The position numbers were made by a program, and so were the translations under genes. The notes below the pieces were generated by a model. It ran no database searches, was not told where the DNA came from, and saw only the letters and a program-made list of their open reading frames with translations. From Candidatus Parabeggiatoa sp. nov. 2 (GTDB lineage Bacteria; Pseudomonadota; Gammaproteobacteria; Beggiatoales; Beggiatoaceae): DNA of 49,560 bases. Positions 26,690 through 36,632 of the stretch are shown here, piece by piece; the stretch's first letter is position 1, and each line of letters opens with the position of its first letter. The stretch spans positions 1 to 49,560 of the forward strand of contig NBMI01000120.1 of NCBI GenBank assembly GCA_002085445.1, in the 5' to 3' direction.

Positions 26690-26845
26690 GCTTGAAACTG
26701 ATATCTAATTAACAATCGAACCGCCTCAAAATCTGTTTAAGTTTAATTATATATCTAATTAAAGGTGATAGATGGTTTATCACCTAAGGGAGCTTGCCCC
26801 TTAGACATAACCAAAACCGCTTTTTGTGGTTTTGGCGTTTTAAAG
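26690..26845 (+). ncRNA. Candidate small RNA: three consecutive hairpins
   Basis: Three stem-loops in a row: GGTGATA/TATCACC (26764-26784), CTAAGGG/CCCTTAG (26784-26804) and CCAAAACC/GGTTTTGG (26811-26835), the last followed by CGTTTT. A perfect TTGACA lies upstream at 26654-26659 with only a weak -10 (TAGTAA, 15-bp spacing). No ORF covers the stretch. It could equally be a cluster of palindromic repeats; the 5' end given is a guess. Confidence 0.3.
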
Positions 26846-27064
26846 TAAGAGCAGAACCCCCTACATGAAACTTATCCGCTATTGCTGAAGTCATCAGGTA
26901 CTACGCCCATGAGATGACGACAGCGCACATTTCCTTAGAGCCTGTTCTAAAAGGGATGGTATCTGTGGGATCGTGCTTTTCCACCGGTGCCTTCGCGCTT
27001 TTCTTGGAGTTAGTTTGGCAAGATTTGGCAGTGTCAGAAAGTGTTTGGCAATGCCAAGTTAAAA

Positions 27065-27160
27065 CTAGAGCCTCTCCCAATGGGATAGGACTAGGATAAG
27101 GGCAGCCCATTCCCTCTCCCGTTGGGCTTACTATTCCCCATAACGATGTATATCATTGAA
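27065..27160. repeat. GAGCCTCTCCCAAT repeat, copy 2
   Basis: See 26154-26242. This copy has an extra ACTAGGATA segment. 26846-27064 shows no gene; there are GTTTGGCAGTGTC/GGCAATGCC words. Confidence 0.85.
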
Positions 27161-27350
27161 AATTATTAATTAATTTTTGTGCGGGTGGTCGATGAATTAA
27201 TTCAGAACCCTATAGCACTTAAGTAACTGTTATCATTAGCTTATGTAGCTTATGTCATTATTAATAATCACATAAGCTATACTGAAGAAGGTATACTGTG
27301 AACGGGTGAGATTTGGACTTTTTTACTTAGCCCAGCCCACGTTTGCTGCA

Positions 27351-27477
27351 GTTGCTCTTAACATTCAACCCCTATCGGGGTTGTGGGAGGTTTTTTTTCC
27401 ATCCCCCAGGTTTATCTCGCTCCGCTCGTTACTGCGTTTCACCTCTTGCTCTTAAAATTCAACCCCTGTCGGGGTTG
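27351..27477. repeat. Two 33-bp copies with AACCCC-GGGGTT hairpin
   Basis: A 33-bp unit with TTGCTCTTAA and the hairpin AACCCCTATCGGGGTT occurs at 27351-27383 and 27445-27477 with three differences. The first is followed by a run of eight T and looks like an intrinsic terminator. The rest of 27161-27728 shows no gene. Confidence 0.7.
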
Positions 27478-27728
27478 GATTTCATAGACAAAATTTATTA
27501 AAACATAAAAGTCCAATTCTAAACCGTTTGCAGTATAACAAACTAAACTTTTCTGTCATTTCGAGCGGAACGAGAAATATAAGATTTTTCGCTTGGCTCG
27601 AAATGAAAAAAGTACAAATTATGCCCGTTTTAAGTAGAATTAGGAAACTTATGGGTAAAAGTAAGTCCCGTTGGAGCGGATGAAGGCCGTTTTTTCTAAT
27701 CACTGAAGTCAGGAAAGTCAGGAAAATT

Positions 27729-28049
27729 ATGAAAAATACCAACAGCAAACCCACAAATCCAATCAAGCGCATGATAATGGGCATGACAGCCGCCACGCTC
27801 ATAAGCGCCACCCTGTCCATAAGCGCCATGGCTAATCCCGTTGTTCCCAAGTCAACGCGCACTCAGCCTGGGCAATTACACTTAATCGTTCGGATTAATC
27901 CCACCACTCACGCCTGTGAAAGTATCCATTACAACGGTGTCGCCGTTGGTTGCCAATCGCCTATAGATGTCCTGTTAAACAAGGCATGGGCTGAAGGCAA
28001 AGACATCGAGATCAACGGACACCGATGGATTCACCCCAACAACAAATAG
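27729..28049 (+). CDS. Small exported hypothetical protein
   Basis: 106 aa with a convincing signal peptide: basic start (KNTNSKPTNPIKR), hydrophobic stretch (MIMGMTAATLISATLSISA), and a cleavage site after AMA or nearby. The mature part is about 70 residues with two Cys (HACES and GCQS) that could form a disulfide in the periplasm. A ribosome-binding site (AGGAAAA) is close to the ATG. No family recognised. It sits alone in the repeat-rich aroB-damX interval and is not part of the usual operon, so it may be an insertion. Confidence 0.75.
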   Translation: MKNTNSKPTNPIKRMIMGMTAATLISATLSISAMANPVVPKSTRTQPGQLHLIVRINPTTHACESIHYNGVAVGCQSPIDVLLNKAWAEGKDIEINGHRWIHPNNK

Positions 28050-28109
28050 CCCTCACCCTTACTAATAATTAATAATTAATTGTTAATTGTTAATTGTTAT
28101 TTAATTTCT

Positions 28110-28236
28110 TATACGGAACGTACTTCAAATCGGTGAAAATGACAAATGATCTTTTCAGAAAATTCCTAGCAAAATTATAGACTTATCATTGATTTAATCC
28201 GTTTTCATTTTTCATTTTTCATTTTTCATTAGTATA
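28110..28236 (+). repeat. TATACGGAACG dispersed element, copy F
   Basis: Complete copy with four CATTTTT units before CATTAGTATA. Preceded by a TTAATTG heptamer array (28060-28104). Confidence 0.9.
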
Positions 28237-28332
28237 CCCACCTCAAGGGGGCAGGGGACTGGGGAGGCCCTCAATGGGGGATATGGGATGGGGAAAGGGA
28301 ATACCTTTTCATTGGGGGCCACTCAGCACCTA

Positions 28333-28660
28333 TCAGTTTGTAAAAATCGTCATTTTTCAACACTTCAATTTCGTCGGGTGGGATCGCGGGCGCTACTTTC
28401 TCAAACATTATCCCGAAACGCAGTAACGAGCTTCCGCAGATAATCCGCCCGCTTAGCAGTCCCACCATCCATATCCATGAAAATAGGCAACACGTTTAAA
28501 CCCTAAATCAGCTTAAAATCAACAGTCTAGGCAAAATCCATTCTTAGCACCCAGTTTGTAAAAATCGTCATTTTTCAACACAGAGAGCACTGAGTGGCAC
28601 AGAGTTACTTCGGTGAAATCTCTGTGAAACTCAGTGGGCTTCCGTGTTCTCTGTGTTGAA
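28333..28660. repeat. Repeats between 28.3 and 28.7 kb
   Basis: The words CAGTTTGTAAAAATCGTCAT and TTTTCAACAC occur twice (about 28334 and 28551). The second runs into a long imperfect palindrome, TCAACACAGAGAGCAC ... GTGTTCTCTGTGTTGA (28576-28657). The minus-strand frames here share a peptide only because of the repeat, and I do not call them genes. Confidence 0.75.
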
Positions 28661-28825
28661 TATTTTAAAAATAAATTATAAAAACGTCTTGATTGATTTT
28701 CATTTTTCATTCTTAATTCGCATAACTTGTTCATTTTTCAGGTTTCAAATTTCATTCGTATAGTCAAAAGCAGTGCTATAATAATATTATGTTTTTGTCA
28801 ATATTATCTGGGACTTTATTTGAAT

Positions 28826-30235
28826 ATGCCAGACTTCAAAATGTCACCTTCCCACAGTGATGTTCCTTTCGGCTCCAACCAACGTCGATATTATTTAACA
28901 CCAGAATTGAGCCAACGGATTAATCTTATTCGCCATTTAATACAAAACAGTGAACAACTACTGTTAGTGTTGGCGGAAACGGGGTGCGGTAAAACCTCTC
29001 TGTTAAATCAACTGAAGAGCATTGCCGAAAAAAAGTACGAGCATTGGTGGATATATACGCTTATCAGCAGTCCGGCTTTGTCCCCTGATACGTTGATGTC
29101 AGGAATATTAGCCGCGTTTAATGTCCGTAATGATGGCAAACCGACTCAGGTATTGCAAGAAAGTTTACGCAGCCACATTGCCGCCACCCGTTATAACGGC
29201 CAATTGCCGGTGCTATTCGTCGATGATGCCCATAAGTTGCCTTTAGCGACCTTAAAATTTGTTATTGAATTAGCCATGTGGGGAGAATCACTCACCCGTA
29301 TGCGCGTCATTTTGTTTTGTGAACCACAAATCACGAGCATTTTAGCGGCACCTGAATTTGAGATTGTCCAAAAAAACATGACTCATACACTAGATATTCC
29401 ACCTTTTTCGGCTACTCAAGTTCGCGACTATCTTCAGTTTCGCTTGGCTGGCGGCAGATATAATACCATTCACCCGTTTGGCAGCGATGTGATAAAAAAA
29501 ATTTATACCGAATCGGAAGGCATACCTGGAGAAATAAACCTCTATGCCCAACAAGTTTTGCGTCAATTTGCTGAACAACGGCCTACACAGGCATTGCCCA
29601 ACTCGCTGTCCTATTCCAAATTGCTCTGGGGCATACCAATCGTGTTAGTGTTGCTCGGCATTGCCTTGTGGATTTACTGGGAATCGGGAAAACCACTCGA
29701 AGACGCTTTACAGTCTCAATCCCTTGAAGCGTCACTTTTAGAACCGCCGCCACCGTCCTTATATAACCAAGTGCCTCCCACTTCGGATGAAACGGCCGCA
29801 CCTTCTGCCAGCAGCAGCAACCTGTCAAACCATGCTGGGGCCACTAACCCAATCGTTTCTAGGCAAGTTGCTCAAAATAACACTCCCCCGGCATCGTCTC
29901 GTAAAGCATCAACGCCAGCCGACAAGTTAGGTAAAATTGATATCAAAGGAGAAGACTGGTTACGTCGTCAAAACCCTAATGCTTATACATTGCAAATCCT
30001 CGGTGTCCACGACCGTTTGACATTAAAACAATTTATTGCCGAACATAAGCTTAATGAAGTTGCGATGTATAAAACGACTTTTCATGGTAAAGATTGGTAT
30101 GTGTTGGTTTACGGTATTTATCCTAATCGCACTCAGGCGCGTGCCGCATTGCAAACACTGCCAGCTTCGTTACAACAAAGCACTCAGCCTTGGGTACGCA
30201 GCTTTGCCAGTGTACAAAAAAGTCTCAACCAGTAG
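28826..30235 (+). CDS. damX: DamX-like ATPase with SPOR domain
   Basis: 469 aa from the ATG at 28826; a TTG 33 codons upstream would add residues translated from repeat DNA and is rejected. The N-terminal AAA/ExeA-like ATPase has Walker A AETGCGKTS (50-58) and Walker B VLFVDD (129-134), then one TM helix (about 267-285), a Pro/Ser-rich periplasmic linker and a SPOR domain (about 387-465) that binds denuded peptidoglycan at the septum. This is the DamX architecture of non-enteric gammaproteobacteria, a cell-division protein. The place after aroK-aroB and before gltB is conserved (as in Pseudomonas), which supports the name. A TATAAT at 28777-28782 could be a promoter -10. Confidence 0.9.
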   Translation: MPDFKMSPSHSDVPFGSNQRRYYLTPELSQRINLIRHLIQNSEQLLLVLAETGCGKTSLLNQLKSIAEKKYEHWWIYTLISSPALSPDTLMSGILAAFNVRNDGKPTQVLQESLRSHIAATRYNGQLPVLFVDDAHKLPLATLKFVIELAMWGESLTRMRVILFCEPQITSILAAPEFEIVQKNMTHTLDIPPFSATQVRDYLQFRLAGGRYNTIHPFGSDVIKKIYTESEGIPGEINLYAQQVLRQFAEQRPTQALPNSLSYSKLLWGIPIVLVLLGIALWIYWESGKPLEDALQSQSLEASLLEPPPPSLYNQVPPTSDETAAPSASSSNLSNHAGATNPIVSRQVAQNNTPPASSRKASTPADKLGKIDIKGEDWLRRQNPNAYTLQILGVHDRLTLKQFIAEHKLNEVAMYKTTFHGKDWYVLVYGIYPNRTQARAALQTLPASLQQSTQPWVRSFASVQKSLNQ

Positions 30236-30276
30236 TTAGTTATCAATTAGAGCGTGTTTTAAAAAGATATTAAGGA

Positions 30277-30602
30277 AGAACTACAAGGATTCGTTATAAG
30301 AAGGGATTTTTGACGTGGACTCTTAGTTATTAATTCGTTTATCCCAAGTATCGTTGTACTTCAATAACTACAAGGATTCGTTATAAGAAGGGATTTTTTT
30401 CGTGGACTCTTATTTATTAATTATTAATTCGTTTATCCCCGTAATTCGTTGTACTTCATTAAATAATTCGTTGTACTTACTTCATTAACGACAAGGATTC
30501 GTTATTTTTTTGACGTGGACTCTTATTTATTAATTATTAATTCGTTTATCCCCGTAATTCGTTGTACTTCATTAAATAATTCGTTGTACTTACTTCATTA
30601 AC
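30277..30602. repeat. ~110-bp tandem repeat in the gltB leader
   Basis: Three imperfect units built from ACAAGGATTCGTTA, GTGGACTCTTA, TTATTAATTCGTTTATCCC and AATTCGTTGTACTT blocks, with two nearly identical. They end about 20 bp before the gltB start, just ahead of its ribosome-binding site. Confidence 0.88.
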
Positions 30603-30624
30603 CTGACAAAACGGAGGAAACCCA

Positions 30625-33312
30625 ATGAACCACGGCGCTTTGCCACCCGAACAAGGGCTCTACGATCCACACAACGAACACGATGCATGCGGTGTCGGAT
30701 TTATCGTCAACATCAAAGGCCATCAAAGCCATGACATCATCAACCAAGGACTAGAAATACTCAAAAACATAACCCACCGTGGCGCGGTAGGGGCCGATCC
30801 CCTCGCTGGCGACGGAGCCGGCATCCTCATCCAAACCCCAGACACCTTCCTCCGCGAGGAATGCAAAGCTTGCTTTGCCAGCCCCCTGCCACCGCTAGGC
30901 GAATATGGCGTAGGCATGATATTTCTGCCCCGTGCGGCCGAAAACCGCACCGCTTGCGAAAAAGTGATAGAGCGAGTCATTGCCGAAGAAGGGCAAACCT
31001 TACTCGGTTGGCGCGACGTGCCCACCAATAACGAAGGCCTAGGCGAAAGCGTAAAAACCATTGAGCCGCTGATTCGGCAAGTATTTGTAGCAAGAGGTGA
31101 CAACTGCGCCGATCAAGAAGCCTTTGAACGAAAACTGTTCGTTATCCACAAAGTTATTGAACACGCCGTCGTGCGTGAATTAAACCTTGACAAGGCCCAC
31201 TTTTATATACCGTCCTTTTCGTCGCGCACCTTGCTCTACAAAGGCATGTTATTAGCTCACCAAGTGGGCGTTTACTATCCCGATTTACAAGACAAGCGCA
31301 TGATAACGGCCCTTGCCCTAGTCCACCAACGCTTTTCCACCAATACGTTCCCAACTTGGGACTTAGCCCAACCGTTCCGCATGATTTGCCATAACGGTGA
31401 AATCAACACCTTGCGCGGCAACATCAACTGGATGGCAGCGCGTCGTCATTCAATGTCATCCGAATGGCTTGGGAAGGATTTGGACAAACTCTGGCCGTTG
31501 ATTGCAGAAGGGCAATCGGACTCCGCTTGTTTTGACAATGCCCTTGAACTCCTCGTCGCCGGCGGCTACTCCTTGGCAGAATCCATGATGCTGCTGATTC
31601 CCGAAGCCTGGGCCGATAATCCATTAATGGACGACAAACGCCGTGCCTTTTACGAATACCGCGCCGCCCTCATGGAACCTTGGGACGGCCCCGCCGCTGT
31701 CGGTTTCACAGACGGCCGTCAAATTGGCGCGACGCTGGATAGAAATGGCTTGCGCCCGGCGCGTTATTTAATCACCGATGATGACATGGTGATCATGGCC
31801 TCAGAAATGGGCGTACTTGACATCCCGCAAGAAAAGATTGTCAAAAAATGGCGTTTACAGCCCGGCAAAATGTTTCTGGTTGACACCAAACAAGGGCGCA
31901 TCATTGATGATGCCGAATTAAAGGCCCAATTAGCAAACGCAGCGCCCTATCAAGCCTGGTTGGACGAAACACAAATTATCCTAGAACAATTGCCCTCCGA
32001 AGAGACGGCAACGCCACCCACTCAGGAAGCGCTCTTAGATCGCCAACAGGCCTTTGGCTACACCCAAGAAGACTTAAAAGTCTTTTTAATTCCGATGGTT
32101 ATCGGTGGACAAGACCCGATTGGCTCAATGGGCATCGATGCGTCGCCGGCCGTGTTATCGAATCGTGCCAGATTGCTCTACGACTATTTTAAACAAAGTT
32201 TTGCCCAAGTCACTAATCCAGCGATTGATCCGATTCGAGAAGAATTAGTCATGTCGCTAATCTCGCTGATTGGGCCTCGCCCTAATTTGTTTAAATTCGC
32301 CACCACCCCTTTGTCAAAGGGAAAAACGAACACCCTCCCTTTATCGAAAGAGAAAATGGAGGATTTACAAAAGCGGCTAGAAGTCCATCAACCGATTTTG
32401 ACGAATACCGATTTAGAAAAAGTGCGACATATTGAAACACGCACTGGCGGTGCCTTTCGTACCAAAACCCTGAGTATGTGCTATCAGGCCGAACTGGGCG
32501 CGTCGGGAATGGAAAAGGCGCTCACGCTGTTATGCACTCAAGCGGAAGAAGCGGTGTTGGCTGGCAATAATATCTTAATCCTGTCAGATCGTGAAATGGA
32601 TGCTAACCATATTGCCATTCCCGCCCTGTTAGCGACTTCGGCCGTCCACCATCATCTGATTCGTCAGGGCTTACGCACAGAATCAGGTTTAGTCGTAGAA
32701 ACGGGCGAAGCCCGTGAAGTGCAGCATTTTTGCTTGCTCGCCGGCTACGGCGCGGAAGCCATTAACCCATATCTTGCCTTTGATACGCTCGCTGCCATTC
32801 GCACTACGCTGCCAGAAGAACTGACAGAAGAAGAAGTCCAGAAGCGCTATATTAAGGCCGTTAACAAAGGCATCCTGAAAGTCATGTCAAAAATGGGCAT
32901 TTCCACCTATCAATCTTATTGTGGGGCCCAGATTTTCGATGCTGTCGGACTGTCTGATGAATTTCTAGAACACTATTTTTCTGGCACCAAATGTAAAACC
33001 TCCGGTGTAGGTTTAGCAGAAGTAGCCGAAGAAACCGTGCGAAAACATCGCTTAGCCTTTGGCGATGCGCCGTTGTATCGCCATGCCCTAGACGTAGGCG
33101 GCGAATTTGCCTACCGCTTGCGCGGTGAACAACATGCTTGGACACCCCAAACCATTTCCAAACTGCAACATGCCACGCGCAGCAATAACCGCGCTTTATA
33201 CGACGAGTTCGCAAAGGAAATCAACGAACAAAACGAGCGTTTATTAACGCTACGCGGCCTGTTTGAATTTAAATTTGCCGATAGCCATTGCCATGAATCG
33301 CCTTGGCGGTAA
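30625..33312 (+). CDS. gltB: Glutamate synthase large subunit, N-terminal part
   Basis: Amidotransferase and front half of the synthase that makes two glutamates from glutamine and 2-oxoglutarate. A good ribosome-binding site (GGAGG) precedes the ATG. The catalytic Cys of the class II glutaminase is C22 (HDACGVGFI), exposed after removal of a propeptide. The glutaminase domain (22 to about 430) is followed by the central domain. An in-frame repeat insertion is at about 559-584. The frame reads correctly to FEFKFAD and then diverges to a stop at 33312. The family's next segment, about 35-40 residues running into the FMN site (TGAMS...EAHE type), is missing here. So the gene is broken, unless the assembly is wrong. 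It follows damX as in other gammaproteobacteria; gltD is absent from the window. Confidence 0.93.
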   Translation: MNHGALPPEQGLYDPHNEHDACGVGFIVNIKGHQSHDIINQGLEILKNITHRGAVGADPLAGDGAGILIQTPDTFLREECKACFASPLPPLGEYGVGMIFLPRAAENRTACEKVIERVIAEEGQTLLGWRDVPTNNEGLGESVKTIEPLIRQVFVARGDNCADQEAFERKLFVIHKVIEHAVVRELNLDKAHFYIPSFSSRTLLYKGMLLAHQVGVYYPDLQDKRMITALALVHQRFSTNTFPTWDLAQPFRMICHNGEINTLRGNINWMAARRHSMSSEWLGKDLDKLWPLIAEGQSDSACFDNALELLVAGGYSLAESMMLLIPEAWADNPLMDDKRRAFYEYRAALMEPWDGPAAVGFTDGRQIGATLDRNGLRPARYLITDDDMVIMASEMGVLDIPQEKIVKKWRLQPGKMFLVDTKQGRIIDDAELKAQLANAAPYQAWLDETQIILEQLPSEETATPPTQEALLDRQQAFGYTQEDLKVFLIPMVIGGQDPIGSMGIDASPAVLSNRARLLYDYFKQSFAQVTNPAIDPIREELVMSLISLIGPRPNLFKFATTPLSKGKTNTLPLSKEKMEDLQKRLEVHQPILTNTDLEKVRHIETRTGGAFRTKTLSMCYQAELGASGMEKALTLLCTQAEEAVLAGNNILILSDREMDANHIAIPALLATSAVHHHLIRQGLRTESGLVVETGEAREVQHFCLLAGYGAEAINPYLAFDTLAAIRTTLPEELTEEEVQKRYIKAVNKGILKVMSKMGISTYQSYCGAQIFDAVGLSDEFLEHYFSGTKCKTSGVGLAEVAEETVRKHRLAFGDAPLYRHALDVGGEFAYRLRGEQHAWTPQTISKLQHATRSNNRALYDEFAKEINEQNERLLTLRGLFEFKFADSHCHESPWR
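32303..32375 (+). repeat. Double-hairpin repeat inserted in frame in gltB
   Basis: CCCTTTGTCAAAGGG followed by CTCCCTTTATCGAAAGAG, encoding [20 protein letters not shown]. It lies between GPRPNLFKF and [11 protein letters not shown], where family members carry only a short loop. Confidence 0.75.
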
Positions 33313-35194
33313 ATCCAACACCGGCGAAGGTGGCGAAGAACCAGAACGCTTTCAGCCATTGCCTAATGGTGATTCCAAGCGTTCCGCCATTAAACAAGTC
33401 GCCTCCGGGCGCTTTGGTGTCACCACGGAATATCTAGTTAATTCCAATGACATTCAAATCAAAATCGCCCAAGGCGCCAAACCGGGAGAAGGCGGACAAT
33501 TACCCGGCCACAAAGTGGACAAAATCATTGCACGAGTTCGTCACTCCACGCCGGGCGTTGGGCTGATTTCGCCGCCACCGCACCATGACATTTACTCAAT
33601 TGAAGACTTGGCGCAATTGATTCACGACTTAAAAAATGTCAATCCACAAGCACGCATTAGCGTCAAGCTAGTTTCTGAAATCGGCGTAGGTACCGTAGCC
33701 GCTGGCGTGTCCAAAGCCCATGCTGACCATGTCACCATTTCAGGTTATGACGGCGGTACTGGAGCCAGTCCCATTACCTCTATTAAACACGCCGGCTCAC
33801 CGTGGGAAATTGGCCTCGCTGAAACCCATCAAACCCTAGTTCTCAACAAGTTACGTGGCCGCATTGCGGTACAAACCGACGGAGGTTTACGAACGGGACG
33901 CGATGTAGTGATAGCTACCATGCTCGGTGCTGACGAATTCGGTTTTGCCACCGCCGCGCTAATTGTGGAAGGCTGCATAATGATGCGTAAATGCCACCTC
34001 AACACTTGTCCGGTTGGCGTTGCTACGCAATATCCTGAATTGCGTAAACGCTTTACCGGCAAACCCGAACATATAGTGAATTACTTTATGTTCATCGCTG
34101 AAGAAGTGCGAGAATGGATGGCAAAACTCGGTTTCCGTACCGTCAATGAAATGATTGGCCGCACCGACAAACTCGACATGCGTAGCGCCATTTCGCACTG
34201 GAAAGCCAAAGGTCTTGATTTTTCACGTATTTTGTACCAACCAGAGGTTGGCCCCGATGTTGCTGTCTACAACTGTGAAAAACAAGATCATGGTTTAGAC
34301 AAAGCACTTGACCAAAAACTCATCGAACTGGCAAAGCCAGCACTTGAGCGGCGGGAACCGGTGCAAATTGAAATGTCCATTTACAACTATAACCGCACCT
34401 TCGGTGCCATGCTCTCTGGCGAAGTCGCAAAACGTTATGGACACGCGGGCCTCCCTGAAGACACGATATATATTAAACTCACCGGCAGTGGTGGACAAAG
34501 TTTTGGTGCCTTTGTAGCAAAGGGTGTCACCATTGAATTGGTGGGCGAAGCCAACGACTACGTTGGAAAAGGCCTAAGCGGCGGCCGCCTAGTCATTTAT
34601 CCGCCCAAAGAATGCCCCATAGTCGCAGAAGAAAACATTGTTGTCGGCAACACCGTCCTCTACGGCGCGATTAGCGGCGAATGCTATTTCCGAGGCGTTG
34701 CCGGTGAACGCTTTGCGGTGCGTAACTCCGGCGCTATCGCAGTCATTGAAGGCCTTGGCGATCATGGCTGCGAATACATGACAGGCGGCGTTGTAGTGGT
34801 TCTTGGCGCCACCGGGCGCAACTTTGCCGCTGGCATGAGCGGTGGTGTCGCCTACGTGCTAGACGAAGCTGGTGATTTTGAACGACGTTGCAATTTGTCG
34901 ATGGTAGACTTGGAGCCTGTTGTTGAAGAAGACGAAGCCTTAGAACACGTTTACCATCAAGGCGGCGACTTAGAAACACACGGGCTAGTCAATGTAATGC
35001 ACGATATGACGCGCAATGACGCGATTCGTCTCAAAACGCTGATTGAAAGACATCAGCACTACACCAACAGCAGCCGCGCACGGCACATCCTCGACAACTG
35101 GGACAACAACTTGCCCCAATTTGTCAAAATCATGCCAGTGGATTATCGGCGTGCCCTACAACAAATGCAAATAAGCCAAGCGCAACCGGAGTAG
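33263..35194 (+). CDS. gltB: Glutamate synthase large subunit, C-terminal part
   Basis: Continuation of gltB in the +1 frame. The first residues (NLNLP) are out-of-frame shadow. Homology starts at [20 protein letters not shown], about 33290. It holds the FMN-binding (beta/alpha)8 synthase domain with [10 protein letters not shown] and [17 protein letters not shown], the 3Fe-4S cysteines in [12 protein letters not shown], and the C-terminal beta-helix ([24 protein letters not shown]). It ends normally at 35194. Apart from the junction, the sequence is well preserved, which points either to a very recent break or to an assembly error rather than long decay. Confidence 0.93.
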   Translation: MNLNLPIAIAMNRLGGKSNTGEGGEEPERFQPLPNGDSKRSAIKQVASGRFGVTTEYLVNSNDIQIKIAQGAKPGEGGQLPGHKVDKIIARVRHSTPGVGLISPPPHHDIYSIEDLAQLIHDLKNVNPQARISVKLVSEIGVGTVAAGVSKAHADHVTISGYDGGTGASPITSIKHAGSPWEIGLAETHQTLVLNKLRGRIAVQTDGGLRTGRDVVIATMLGADEFGFATAALIVEGCIMMRKCHLNTCPVGVATQYPELRKRFTGKPEHIVNYFMFIAEEVREWMAKLGFRTVNEMIGRTDKLDMRSAISHWKAKGLDFSRILYQPEVGPDVAVYNCEKQDHGLDKALDQKLIELAKPALERREPVQIEMSIYNYNRTFGAMLSGEVAKRYGHAGLPEDTIYIKLTGSGGQSFGAFVAKGVTIELVGEANDYVGKGLSGGRLVIYPPKECPIVAEENIVVGNTVLYGAISGECYFRGVAGERFAVRNSGAIAVIEGLGDHGCEYMTGGVVVVLGATGRNFAAGMSGGVAYVLDEAGDFERRCNLSMVDLEPVVEEDEALEHVYHQGGDLETHGLVNVMHDMTRNDAIRLKTLIERHQHYTNSSRARHILDNWDNNLPQFVKIMPVDYRRALQQMQISQAQPE

Positions 35195-35195
35195 T

Positions 35196-35345
35196 TTGGC
35201 AGTCGTCGTTTGGCAAGAGTCCAAACTTGAGTTTTGCCACTACTACAAACGGCTTAGTGGCTAAAGCCACTACTACAAACGGCTTAGTGGCTAAAGCCAC
35301 TACTACAAACGAGAAGTTTGGACTCCTGCCTGACGTTTGGACGGA
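35196..35345. repeat. TAGTGGCTAAAGCCACTA tandem palindromes after gltB
   Basis: Three units of a 30-bp repeat containing GTGGCTAAAGCCACTACTAC between outer GTCCAAAC words. Related to the GTAGTAGGCGCTTCAGCGCC array at 44.9-45.1 kb. A set of GTACAACGAATTA words follows (35445-35490). Confidence 0.85.
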
Positions 35346-35500
35346 GGTTGCAAGTTGAGTTCTGCGGTGTTTATGAACCTGAAAATAGAAATGTAATTTA
35401 TCAAAAAAACACGTCCGTTAGTGGTGCGAAATGTAAGATATAGTACAACTAATTAGTACAACGAATTAGTACAACGAATTACGGAAATAAACGAATGGGC

Positions 35501-35597
35501 CTATAGTTTTTCAGAAAAACCTAACAGTAGCAAACTTCCAAGTAAGTAATCAATACTTAGATGTTTTTGACCAAAATATTTATCTGAAAAGCTATAG
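35501..35597. repeat. CTATAG element with terminal inverted repeats, second copy
   Basis: Ends CTATAGTTTTTCAGAAAAA and the inverse of CTATAGCTTTTCAGATAAA. Compare 25213-25301. Single ends occur near 6674, 18869 and 20775. Confidence 0.7.
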
Positions 35598-35710
35598 TCG
35601 TACAAACTAACGTTTGTACGTCCAAAGCTAAAGTTTTGGATTCTATGTACGTCCAAAGCTAAAGCTTTGGACGGAATGCTCAAAAAATGAGTATTTAGCT
35701 GGAGTACAAT

Positions 35711-35867
35711 AGTCCCTACAAACCCGTGGAAGTATTTTAAATCAATGAGTTATGAACTTGTCAGGCGATAAAAACGTACCTAACACCCGCGCGTCTGCAA
35801 GCTCTGCGTTGTACTCATGAACTGGCTAACTCATTGATTAAAAAAACGAAACTTGTTTGTAGGGACT
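35711..35867. mobile_element. 157-bp element with nested inverted repeats
   Basis: Outer arms AGTCCCTACAAAC (35711-35723) and GTTTGTAGGGACT (35855-35867), inner arms AATCAATGAGTTA (35740-35752) and TAACTCATTGATT (35827-35839), all perfect. No transposase. The interior contains a short frame that is too small to call. Confidence 0.7.
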
Positions 35868-35952
35868 ACGTTGTTAAGTACCAGATTTAAAAACAATGTG
35901 GCTGGATGCCTTAGGGATAAGGAAAAAAATAAGTGCAAGATCGCTTCAGTCT

Positions 35953-36152
35953 CGATACCACCCCAACGCCAACGGCTAAAGCCGTTGTCTAAAAGCTTAA
36001 GTACGTGTCAGGGCACTGCAAGAGGGTTAGTTGGCTGATGACTTAGCCAACTGAAGGGCACTGCAAGAAGGTTAGTAGGCTTTAGCCTACTTGAGCTTTT
36101 AGACAAGTTGGCTGATGTGGTATCGAAACTTCCGCTTTACTGTACTAGTGCC
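35953..36152. repeat. GCGGAAGT palindromic element, third copy
   Basis: Left GATACCACCCCAACG and right GTGGTATCGAAACTTCCGCT are inverse. Internal ACGGCTAAAGCCGT and TAGGCTTTAGCCTA palindromes. The rest of 35868-36632 has short palindromes and heptamers only. Confidence 0.75.
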
Positions 36153-36389
36153 CTTTAGGGCACTTAAGCTTTCAGCCTTCCGATTTATCGGAAGGCGGGG
36201 GCCGGTTATTTTTTTCCAAGTCCCTTAAACGGTGGTGAAGTGGCGGGTGGGGTGCTGAAAAGGAGGTTCCAACGGCTTCTAAAACTTGATCAAATTTTTA
36301 TTCCGCCTTTATTAATGATTAAAAAAACAATAACTTATTGATTAGCTTTTCATTAACAATTAGCTCCGCTGAGCTACGGTTCACAATTT

Positions 36390-36424
36390 CAGGCAAAAGT
36401 TTCCGCAACGGAAACTTTTGCCTG
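36390..36424. repeat. 35-bp palindrome, 16-bp arms
   Basis: CAGGCAAAAGTTTCCG, CAA loop, perfect complement. Structural sibling of 22207-22241. Confidence 0.85.
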
Positions 36425-36455
36425 AACATCAATTCGCCAACCTGGCCCTCAAAAA

Positions 36456-36488
36456 ATGAAGAATGAAGAATGAAGAATGAAGAATGAA
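36456..36488. repeat. Heptamer array GAAGAAT
   Basis: Four to five GAAGAAT units. A repeated word AATTCGCCAACCTGGCCCTC flanks it at 36431 and recurs at 36567. Confidence 0.9.
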
Positions 36489-36632
36489 CAAATACTTATA
36501 CAAATTTTTCAGTTTTCAGTTTTCATTTTTCATTCAAAAGGGCCATCAATCAAATCAAGTGAACCAATTCGCCAACCTGGCCCTCAAAAAACCGCCAAGT
36601 TTTAGAAATAATTTTTCATTTTTCATTCGTAT

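Noticed and set aside
27351..27477. Possible CRISPR: two 33-bp partly palindromic repeats
   Set aside because: Only two copies, 61 bp apart, with differences and no cas gene. The first ends in a T-run like a terminator.
28271..28734. Two minus-strand frames sharing VLKNDDFYKL
   Set aside because: The shared peptide is a translated dispersed repeat; the rest does not match and there is no start signal.
32882..34979. Minus-strand frames opposite gltB
   Set aside because: gltB on the plus strand is a clear family member in both parts; the opposite frames are shadows.
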